Origin: Elusimicrobiota bacterium
GTDB taxonomy: Bacteria > Elusimicrobiota > Elusimicrobia > UBA1565
Length of the DNA stretch: 64,000 nucleotides
Assembly (NCBI GenBank): GCA_016212885.1
Contig: JACRDO010000095.1
Location: forward strand, 31,284-95,283
Direction of reading: 5' to 3'
Position 1 is the stretch's first letter. Each line of letters begins with the position of its first letter. Below, one piece after another: positions 34,332 to 41,149 of the stretch. The translations under genes were made by a program, and so were the position numbers. Below the pieces are notes generated by a model, which was not told the origin of the DNA, made no database searches, and was given only the letters and a program-made list of their open reading frames with translations.

Positions 34332-34525
34332 GCGAGGCGGATAAGAAGGATCTGCTGGAGATGGCCGCCTCGGCCTCCATGCGGGAGGAGTCGTGGTCCT
34401 TGCGCAAGCCCGATGCCCGCCCCGATATCGACGCCTATATCCGATTTTTGAGCGATTTCAGCAGGATGTTCGGCGAGCGGCTGGAAGTCCGGCAGCCGGC
34501 TCGCTACGAACGGATGTTTCTTTAG
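34325..34525 (+). CDS. Small hypothetical protein, partner of the nucleotidyltransferase gene
   Basis: 66 residues, charged and helical (SEADKKDLLEMAASASMREE). It overlaps the upstream gene by 7 bp, so the two form a translationally coupled pair. No family recognised; the layout resembles toxin-antitoxin or two-component nucleotidyltransferase cassettes. Confidence 0.6.
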   Translation: MLSEADKKDLLEMAASASMREESWSLRKPDARPDIDAYIRFLSDFSRMFGERLEVRQPARYERMFL

Positions 34526-34535
34526 AAGAGGAACC

Positions 34536-35189
34536 ATGGGCAAAGGCTGGGCGAGACAGGAAGCCAAAAAGAACGAGCTGGCGGAGGCGATCGAACGGGC
34601 GACGCTCTGGATCCGCTACCACGAACAGGCGGCCATCTGGAGCGGGCTGGGCTTGCTGGGGGCCCTCGCGGTGGGGGGGATGTTCGTCTACCGCCATTAT
34701 GCCTCGCTGGAAGACACCTGGGGAATGTACGCGATCGCCCAGAGCCTGGCCTATTCCGGGAAAGGGGACCAGGCGGTCCAGATGCTCAAAAAGATCGAAG
34801 AGGAGCACCCCCAGAGCCCTGCGGCAGGCCACGGCGCCCTGCTGATGGGCGATATGCTCTTCCAGCAGGGGAAGTACAAGGAGGCCCTTGAGGCGTATCG
34901 GGCCCTTTCCGAGCGCACCATGGACAAGGCCCTCCTGCCGGCTGTCTTGGCCGATATCGCGGCTTCCCAGGAGTCCGCCGGAGACTACAAGGCGGCCGCG
35001 GAGTCGGGCCAGCGCTTCCTGGACGCCTATCAGGACCACTTCCTGGCCGCGCAGGTCCACGCCTCCCTGGCCCGGTGCCTGAGCGCCCAAGGAGACGCGG
35101 AGAAGGCCAAGGCCGCCTACGAGCGCATCGTATTCCTGTACCCCGACTCCTACTGGGCCCAGTGGGCCAAGGAACGGCTCAAAAGCTGA
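34536..35189 (+). CDS. Membrane-anchored TPR protein (YfgM-like)
   Basis: 217 residues: cytoplasmic N-terminus, one membrane helix (about 37-52, GLGLLGALAVGGMFVY), then TPR repeats (GDMLFQQGKYKEALEAYRAL, KAAYERIVFLYPDSYWAQ). A ribosome-binding site (AGAGGAA) precedes it. YfgM-type proteins assist in secretion or outer-membrane biogenesis; here this is only by analogy. Confidence 0.72.
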   Translation: MGKGWARQEAKKNELAEAIERATLWIRYHEQAAIWSGLGLLGALAVGGMFVYRHYASLEDTWGMYAIAQSLAYSGKGDQAVQMLKKIEEEHPQSPAAGHGALLMGDMLFQQGKYKEALEAYRALSERTMDKALLPAVLADIAASQESAGDYKAAAESGQRFLDAYQDHFLAAQVHASLARCLSAQGDAEKAKAAYERIVFLYPDSYWAQWAKERLKS

Positions 35190-35271
35190 AAAACTCTTTC
35201 CTAATTGACAAAAGGCGGCATTACCTCTTGACAAAACAAATTCCCTGGGCTGAAGTGCTTTGATAATTTGC

Positions 35272-35277
35272 TAGATT
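35272..35277 (+). promoter_or_regulatory. -10 element for the porin-like gene
   Basis: TAGATT ending 7 nt before the ATG at 35285. A second -10-like GATAAT and a distant TTGACA (35228-35233) lie upstream, but no ideal spacing. Confidence 0.4.
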
Positions 35278-35284
35278 CTTCACG

Positions 35285-36667
35285 ATGAAAGCCCGGTCAG
35301 TTTTCCTTCTGGCCGCATCGTCCCTGCCTTTGCTTTTTTCCGCCGCCCGCGGCGCCGCCTTCGACGTGGCGACCGAGTACCGGATGCGCATGCTCTCCTA
35401 CAAGAACCTCAACCTCAACTCCGACATCACCAACAACCAATCCTTCATCTCCCAGCGGGCCCGGCTCGGCTTTACCTTAAAGGACATCAGTCTGGGCCAG
35501 CACAAAGGCGAGCCGCAGAGCATGGACGTCTCCATCCGCCTGCACGCCGTCGGGATTGCCGGCTCCTCCACCCCGGCCCAAGGGCCTTTCGACCGCATCG
35601 CCGAGCACTACCCGAACACCGCGCTCTTCCCTTTCATCGAGAACGCCTTCATCAAGACCCGCAACCTGGCCGGCTTCCCGTGGGACGCGGTCTTCGGGCT
35701 CCAATCCTTCAGCCTCGGCAGCGGGCTTTTGCTCGACGACGACGGGGTGGGCCTGACCGGGATTTCCTCCAAAGGATCCCTGCCGTGGCTGGGGATGAGC
35801 GGCCAAGTCTTCATCTTCCAGGCCCGCAACAACCGGATGGAGTCCAACAACCTGAGCGTCTTCGGCTTCTCCTTGGACCTGCCCTCCGAAGGCACCTGGC
35901 AGCTCAATGAGCTTATCGAGAAGGACAGGACCACGCAGTACGCAGCTGTCACCGGCTGCACCGCGGATGCGGCCGTCAACCCGACCAAGGAATGTCTCAT
36001 CGGCGGCGCCACCCGCTGGTTCTCGAGCGTGCGCTACAGCCTGAACCTGGGCCCCATGGTCTTCGACGGAGAGGCGGCCCTGGAGAAGGGGGCCGCCACC
36101 CCGACGGGCCCGCACCCGCCCGGCAGCCACATCACCTACAACGGGAACGCCCAGGTCCTCAAGGCCAAATGGAAGCAGCCCCTCTGGGGCCAGACCCAGG
36201 GCATCATCCGCATGGTGGCGGCCAGGGGCTCCGGCGACAACCCCTCCACCGAGACTACGGACGAGGCCTTCTTCCCGTCCCAGGGGCACCGCTACGACGG
36301 CATGGAGCGGGTGGGCTTCGGCGAGTTCTTCGCCGCCACGCCTTACGACGCGTTCGGAGGCCAGTCCACGGCCACCGCCAACGGGCTCCAGCGCCGTGCG
36401 AGCGGCGTCATCATCGTGGGTCTCGGCATTACCCCTCCGGCCTACAAAGGCGTGGTCCTCGACATTGATCATTTTATCTATCAGTCGGACCGCAACCAAG
36501 GCCCCTCCCGCACTCTCGGCTCTGAGACCGACATCCGGCTCCGCTACGACGTCGCGGATCGCTTCTCATTGAAGGCCACCGCCGCCTTCTTCACCACCGG
36601 CGCGGCATCCAACCCGACCCAGAACAAAGCCCGGCGCTACCTCCTGGAAGCCTCCGCGCGCTTCTAG
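35285..36667 (+). CDS. Outer-membrane beta-barrel (porin-like) protein
   Basis: 460 residues with a signal peptide (FLLAASSLPLLFSAARGAA) and alternating-hydrophobicity strands through to a C-terminus ending in Phe (YLLEASARF), the usual barrel-insertion signal. The start (FDVATEYRMRMLSYKNLNLN) resembles alginate-export-type or other specific porins; the substrate is unknown. It stands alone with its own promoter. Confidence 0.72.
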   Translation: MKARSVFLLAASSLPLLFSAARGAAFDVATEYRMRMLSYKNLNLNSDITNNQSFISQRARLGFTLKDISLGQHKGEPQSMDVSIRLHAVGIAGSSTPAQGPFDRIAEHYPNTALFPFIENAFIKTRNLAGFPWDAVFGLQSFSLGSGLLLDDDGVGLTGISSKGSLPWLGMSGQVFIFQARNNRMESNNLSVFGFSLDLPSEGTWQLNELIEKDRTTQYAAVTGCTADAAVNPTKECLIGGATRWFSSVRYSLNLGPMVFDGEAALEKGAATPTGPHPPGSHITYNGNAQVLKAKWKQPLWGQTQGIIRMVAARGSGDNPSTETTDEAFFPSQGHRYDGMERVGFGEFFAATPYDAFGGQSTATANGLQRRASGVIIVGLGITPPAYKGVVLDIDHFIYQSDRNQGPSRTLGSETDIRLRYDVADRFSLKATAAFFTTGAASNPTQNKARRYLLEASARF

Positions 36668-36695
36668 GCGCGCTCTTTACCCGCACCCATGCCCC

Positions 36696-36737
36696 GCACA
36701 CAAGACGGGTCTGCACCGTCGGCCCTAACTTGTGTGC
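36696..36737. repeat. Inverted repeat downstream of the porin-like gene
   Basis: Perfect 9-bp arms GCACACAAG and CTTGTGTGC separated by 24 nt. It lies 28 nt after the porin stop; it could be a terminator-like structure, though no T-run follows. Confidence 0.4.
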
Positions 36738-36806
36738 ACAGTTGAGGCGAGTGCCACTGCTTCCGGATTCTGTGCGAGTCGCTGCTGGATGATGGCGACC
36801 TGTTGG

Positions 36807-36843
36807 GCGAAAAGTGTCGATAATTTCAGGCTTTATTTGTTTG
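36807..36843. repeat. Dispersed intergenic motif, copy B
   Basis: Contains GTCGATAATTTCAG and TTTATTTGTTTG, shared with copies at 11883 and 52754. It is framed by the inverted pair GATGGCGAC (from ~36790) and GTCGCCATC (from ~36909). Confidence 0.45.
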
Positions 36844-36959
36844 GACATTCAGCGCTGGAAGTAACAGGTGAGAAAGTGCTGAAAAAAGCGACTCTTTTCT
36901 TTCCGCAAGTCGCCATCAGGAACTTCCCAAAGGCAGCATCATTCGCTAACCGGCTGGAT

Positions 36960-37130
36960 TTCAACAGCTCTATCCACAGGCTGTTGACTCTAACATAACA
37001 TAAAAATCTTAAACTCTTGTTTTATGCCAAGCTTTATGTCATAATGCATCCATTGATTTTGACTTAATTCGCTGCATATGACAGATCAACAAGATATCCA
37101 CACGCGGCCGGCAGTAATCCCATTTATTGA
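36960..37130. other. AT-rich segment with two DnaA-box-like sequences
   Basis: Much more AT-rich than the rest of the window. CTATCCACA at 36970-36978 and ATATCCACA at 37094-37102 are each one base off the DnaA-box consensus. A promoter for the gene at 37143 (CATAAT near 37040) is also plausible here. No dnaA, dnaN or rpmH nearby, so calling it an origin is not supported. Confidence 0.3.
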
Positions 37131-37142
37131 CGGATCAAAGCC

Positions 37143-37697
37143 ATGAGTGCGGACATCCCTCACAAGCTCCGCATCAAACTGCCGAGCGGCGCCGAGCTCG
37201 AGGCTGAGGGCGGCCCGGAGTTCGTCAGCGAGGAGCGGCGGGAATTCCTGGCCCTTCAGGCTGGCAAGCCGGCCATGGAGGGGGGGCCTGCGGCGCCAAG
37301 AGGCGACGCGGGCCTTCCGCAAGGCAGGGAAGAGGTCATCTCCTGGGACACGATAATCGACGCGAAGCGCGATGCGATCCAGCTTCGCGCCAAGCTGCGC
37401 GGCGAAAAGACCGAAAAGGACGCATGCCTGGCGCTCCTGGCAGCAGCCCAGATACTGCTCAGAAACCCGAAGCCGACCTCATCCCAGCTCGCAAAATGGC
37501 TTAGGGCCTCCGGATACCCGATATCCCGCGTTGACCGCGCGCTTCAGGAAGCCCTGGACAAGGGCGAGATCCTGGCCTCTGGAAGCCGCCGCGCTCGCAG
37601 GTACGAGCTCAGCGGGCCCGGCAAGGTCAAGGCCATGCTCGTGGCCGCGCGCCTCACGTCCTGGATCCGCGGCTGCGGCTCCAGCAACCCCGAATAG
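37143..37697 (+). CDS. Hypothetical protein with a possible winged-helix C-terminus
   Basis: 184 residues, not recognised. The N-terminal ~60 residues begin with an amphipathic beta segment (HKLRIKLPSGAELEAEGGP). The C-terminal half has a helix-turn-helix-like pattern (SSQLAKWLRASGYPISRVDR) and a wing-like end (GEILASGSRRARRYEL), suggestive of DNA binding. It is the only gene in an otherwise gene-poor 1.9-kb stretch. Confidence 0.55.
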   Translation: MSADIPHKLRIKLPSGAELEAEGGPEFVSEERREFLALQAGKPAMEGGPAAPRGDAGLPQGREEVISWDTIIDAKRDAIQLRAKLRGEKTEKDACLALLAAAQILLRNPKPTSSQLAKWLRASGYPISRVDRALQEALDKGEILASGSRRARRYELSGPGKVKAMLVAARLTSWIRGCGSSNPE

Positions 37698-38549
37698 ACC
37701 CCAGAGATTCGCCGACCTCGGCCCAGCTCTCAAAGAGCCTTCGGACGGCGCCAGAACCTGCGGCCGAATCGCTTCCGAGCTTCCGACGAGAACAGGGGGA
37801 CGGCCGAAATCCCCGACTATACAACTTATGATAACATATATTATGTTACATTCAATGACCGGATTGCCTAGGCGACGCGACCGAGAAGCCGGATTAGAAA
37901 ATATGCAATCTGGCAGCAAATACCGTGAGATTTCTCAGCAACCTGATTCATGTTGTTAGATTTTCAAAATTAGCAGTCCAAAAAGCTGCCGACAATCCAA
38001 AGAATCCTGCTGGAACAGGATTTCAGCTGATCCGGGCCAGGTCGAGGAGCTGGAAAAGTTGGCAGCATTTTGGGAAGATTCTGAGGAAGCCGGAGTCCTG
38101 AAAAAACCATGAAAGGCGTTCCGAGGATCCAGGCACGCCAGGCAACCCATTCCCCAGGCGCCCCCCGGCAAAACCCTGATCCTGGAAAACACATGAAAGG
38201 CCGGAGCCTGGCTGAGGGCTCAAAATGCCGGGATAACGGCTGATTTTGGCCCCCCCTGAAAAAGACCTTGGAACCAGGATGGGCGGGAGCCCAAGATTTT
38301 GGCCGATCCGCGCATAGACCATGAAAGGGAGGCTGGAAAAGGTCAAAAAGTTGGCAAAATTTCGAGCTCGAAAAAAAGACTATGAGACGCAGCGCATGTG
38401 GCCGCCGAACTCCGAGGAGGTCAGAAGCGGGGGATAGGTCCAATAAAAAACGATGAAACGAAACATCGAAACGGGCTTTGTCGGTCTGAAAAAAGAGGGC
38501 TCAAACCCGGGGAAGATCCTGATTCGACCTGGAACAGAAACGGTGGGAT
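37698..38549. other. 850-bp gene-free interval with degenerate internal repeats
   Basis: No convincing gene on either strand. CATGAAAGG occurs three times (about 38108, 38192, 38320), and TGGAAAAG-type stretches near 38051 and 38335, each followed by AGTTGGCA, look like diverged copies. Around 37965-38113 two plus-strand frames give protein-like fragments (AVQKAADNPKNPAGTGF, then SADPGQVEELEKLAAFWED), possibly a decayed gene. A small hairpin (CGATG...CATCG) lies near 38450. Confidence 0.35.
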
Positions 38550-38873
38550 TTACCCGCCCGGATTCGGCGCGGGGGGGTTCTCTTTGGCCGTCTGCGCAAT
38601 AGGAGCCGCGGAGGGAGGAACTTCCTTAGGGAGCAGGATTCCTGCGGCAATGATGCCGTAAGCTCCCAGGATCAGGAAGGGGGAAAGGCGCGAGGCCCAG
38701 TTCCCTCCGAGCGGGTCCGTGAAGGTGAGGATGTAGAAGCCCAAGGCCAGGGTGAAAATCCCGACGCCGATGACTTTCCAGCTGCGGGTAGAGAGGATCT
38801 CCCCCCCTGCCTCCGGCGCAGGCGCCTGATCCTTCGCCTCTACTATGCCTTTCTTCCTGTGTTTCTTGGACAT
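38550..38873 (-). CDS. Small membrane protein (DUF3098-like)
   Basis: 107 residues with two hydrophobic helices (about 34-50, IGVGIFTLALGFYIL, and 64-80, PFLILGAYGIIAAGIL) separated by a short loop (TDPLGG). A Lys-rich N-terminus suggests it stays in the cytoplasm. Plan similar to DUF3098 proteins; function unknown. A minus-strand TATAAT (38880-38885) lies 6 nt before the start. Confidence 0.65.
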   Translation of the reverse strand: MSKKHRKKGIVEAKDQAPAPEAGGEILSTRSWKVIGVGIFTLALGFYILTFTDPLGGNWASRLSPFLILGAYGIIAAGILLPKEVPPSAAPIAQTAKENPPAPNPGG

Positions 38874-38879
38874 CGGCCA

Positions 38880-38885
38880 ATTATA
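38880..38885 (-). promoter_or_regulatory. -10 element for the small membrane protein gene
   Basis: TATAAT on the minus strand, 6 nt before the ATG at 38873. Confidence 0.5.
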
Positions 38886-40187
38886 TCATGCTTTCTCATG
38901 GCGCACGATGTCCGCGAAGGTTTCTCGGTTCCTCACGACCCTGAAAGAGCTCCCCTCGACGAGGACCTCCGCGGCCCTGGGCCTGGAATTATACTGCGAG
39001 CTCATGCTGAAGCCGTAAGCCCCGGCTTGAAGGACCGCCAGGGCGTCCCCTGGCTCGAGCGGGGGCAGCCGCCGGCCCTTCGCGAGGAAGTCCGCGCTCT
39101 CGCAGACCGGCCCCACGACATCGGCGGCCCTCAGGGCTCCTTTACGCGGCCGCACAGGCACGATCGGATGGCGCGCTCCGTAGAGCGCCGGGCGGATCAG
39201 GTCGTTCATGGCCGCGTCCACGACGACAAACCGCTTCTTCCCCCCCTCTTTCCGGTACAGCATCCGGGTGAGCAGGACTCCGGCGGGCCCGACCAGGCAC
39301 CGGCCCGGCTCCAGCAGGAGCTTGAGCCCCGGCCGGAACTTCAGCGCGGGCAGCAGGACCTCGGCCAGGCGCCTCGGCGCGAGGTCTCTTCCCTTGTCGG
39401 CCGCAACCATGGCCTCGGAAGCGGCGCTTCCTCGCGGGATCGCTCGGTCGTAGACGATGCCCATGCCTCCGCCGATGTCCGCGTACTGGAGGCGCAGGCC
39501 CATGCCCGCGGCCGCGTCCACGATGGCCAGCAGGGTCTTCATCGCCGCGCGGTAGGGCCCGGTCTTGGTGATCTGCGAGCCGATGTGGCACTGCACGCCG
39601 ACCGCGTCGAGGCGGCTCCCTCCCCTGGCCCTGCGGTAGATGGCGGCCGCCTCCGCCATCGGCACCCCGAACTTGGTCCCAGCCCTCCCGGTCGTCACAT
39701 GCGCGTGGGTCCCGCCGTCCACGTCCGGGTTGAGGCGCACCGCGAACGGCGCCCGCCGGCCCAGGCGCCGGGCCATGGATTCGAGCCTCTGCGCCTCTTC
39801 CGAGGATTCCACGTTCACGGCCAGGATCCCGGCGCGCAGCGCGGCCCCGAGCTCTTCGTCGGTCTTTCCGACTCCGGAGAACACGATCCTGTCCGGAGGG
39901 ACCCCGGCCCCCAGCGCGCGCTTGAGCTCCCCCACGGATACGATGTCCGCCCCTGCGCCCTCCCGGGCGAGGAGCCGGCAGATCGCGCGGTTGGGATTCG
40001 CCTTCAGCGCGTAGCACAGGAGGTGCTCCCGCGCAATGAAGGCTTCCTCGAAGGCCCGGTAGCGGCAGAGGATCTCGAGCGCCGAATAGACGTAAGTCGG
40101 GGTCCCGACCGCCTCTGCGATGCGCTCCGCCGGGACATCCTCGATGAACAGCCGCCCCCGCCTGTAGGCGATCGCTCGCGCGCTCAT
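38886..40187 (-). CDS. lysA: Diaminopimelate decarboxylase
   Basis: 433 residues. PLP-binding Lys in YALKANPN, the glycine-rich phosphate-binding loop GGGMG, and the substrate-binding stretch around LLEPGRCLVG. The last step of lysine synthesis, removing CO2 from meso-DAP. dapB lies separately at 53 kb. The start overlaps the end of the upstream methyltransferase by 4 nt, so it is co-transcribed with it. Confidence 0.93.
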   Translation of the reverse strand: MSARAIAYRRGRLFIEDVPAERIAEAVGTPTYVYSALEILCRYRAFEEAFIAREHLLCYALKANPNRAICRLLAREGAGADIVSVGELKRALGAGVPPDRIVFSGVGKTDEELGAALRAGILAVNVESSEEAQRLESMARRLGRRAPFAVRLNPDVDGGTHAHVTTGRAGTKFGVPMAEAAAIYRRARGGSRLDAVGVQCHIGSQITKTGPYRAAMKTLLAIVDAAAGMGLRLQYADIGGGMGIVYDRAIPRGSAASEAMVAADKGRDLAPRRLAEVLLPALKFRPGLKLLLEPGRCLVGPAGVLLTRMLYRKEGGKKRFVVVDAAMNDLIRPALYGARHPIVPVRPRKGALRAADVVGPVCESADFLAKGRRLPPLEPGDALAVLQAGAYGFSMSSQYNSRPRAAEVLVEGSSFRVVRNRETFADIVRHEKA

Positions 40188-41125
40188 GTCAGCGGCCCTT
40201 TAGAGGCCGGGCGCAGGCCGTTCTCCGCTCGCCCGTCCTCGCAGGCGATCTGGGAAAGCCGGAGAGGACGGGCCCAGGCCTGGAGATGGCGGGCGAGGAA
40301 GATCTTGAGCGGCATCCTGAAGAAAACGTTCATGTAGAGCCACGCGCCGACGCCTTTGGGTTGCTTGAGCGGGAAACCGCACGGAAGGTCCTGTCCGTAA
40401 AGCTCCTCGCAGAGGAACTTCATGTTCGGCAGGAGCTCGACTTTGGCGGCGAAGCCGCTTTCGCGCAGGATGCGCCTCAGCGAGAAGACGTCCTGCTCGT
40501 TGACATGGACCTTTCGGTCCCACTCGGACCTGACGGGCGCCGGCTGCCTGACCGGAAGGCCCCAGGACTTGGCCAGAGCGGCGAGCCGCTCGAAAGCGGG
40601 ATGGATGAGCAGCTTATAGTAGAGGCGGTTGGGGCTTGTGTGGAGGACCAGCATCCCCGAAGGCTTGAGCACGCGCTTGATCTCGCAGAGGCTGCCGCGG
40701 AGCTCCCAGTCATGCAGGTGCTCGAAGACGTCGTTGAAGTAGACGACGTCGGCGCAGCCGTCCTCGAGCGGGAGCCCTTTCGCGTCGCTCGCCAAGACGC
40801 TGATGCGCGCGCGAAGGCCCTCGCTCAGGCCCGCGACGACCTGCCGCGAGATCCTCAGGGCCTCGGGGGCGTAGTCCAGGCCGATGACCCGCGCCCCGCT
40901 CCTAGCCAGCGCAGGCAGGAACTCTCCCCGGCCGCAGCCGAGGTCCACGGCTGTCATACCCGCTTTGGGAGGGAAGCGCTTGAGCTCGAACATCAGATAC
41001 GGCTTGAGCACCTCGGTCCCGTAGGCCTTGAAGAACTCGATCCCGCCGCATTCCTCGAGGAAATAGCTCGAAGTATAGGCTTCGGCTTGGACCGCCTGCC
41101 GTCCTTCAGTGTCCGTGGATCTCAT
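40184..41125 (-). CDS. SAM-dependent class I methyltransferase
   Basis: 313 residues. Motif I VDLGCGRGEFLPAL, motif II around VIGLDYAPEAL, and YFNDVFEHLHD as in UbiE/type-11 methyltransferases. The C-terminal ~100 residues have a hydrophobic stretch (VGAWLYMNVFFRMPLKIFL). The substrate is unknown. Coupled to lysA by overlap. Confidence 0.85.
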   Translation of the reverse strand: MRSTDTEGRQAVQAEAYTSSYFLEECGGIEFFKAYGTEVLKPYLMFELKRFPPKAGMTAVDLGCGRGEFLPALARSGARVIGLDYAPEALRISRQVVAGLSEGLRARISVLASDAKGLPLEDGCADVVYFNDVFEHLHDWELRGSLCEIKRVLKPSGMLVLHTSPNRLYYKLLIHPAFERLAALAKSWGLPVRQPAPVRSEWDRKVHVNEQDVFSLRRILRESGFAAKVELLPNMKFLCEELYGQDLPCGFPLKQPKGVGAWLYMNVFFRMPLKIFLARHLQAWARPLRLSQIACEDGRAENGLRPASKGPLT

Positions 41126-41132
41126 CTAAGCG

Positions 41133-41138
41133 ATTATA
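41133..41138 (-). promoter_or_regulatory. -10 element for the methyltransferase-lysA unit
   Basis: TATAAT on the minus strand ending 7 nt before the ATG at 41125, in the 24-bp gap to the upstream gene. Confidence 0.45.
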
Positions 41139-41149
41139 TCGCTTTTGAC

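Noticed and set aside
36725..36848. Small minus-strand gene after the porin-like gene
   Set aside because: A protein-like stretch (AQQVAIIQQRLAQNPEAV) exists, but it needs a frameshift to reach a start and is too short to support; noted under the dispersed motif.
36960..37130. Replication origin
   Set aside because: Only two imperfect DnaA boxes and no origin-linked genes; similar TATCCAC strings also occur inside the insertion sequence.
38859..40337. 492-codon plus-strand frame over lysA
   Set aside because: Antisense shadow; His/Arg/Pro-rich, no recognisable domain.
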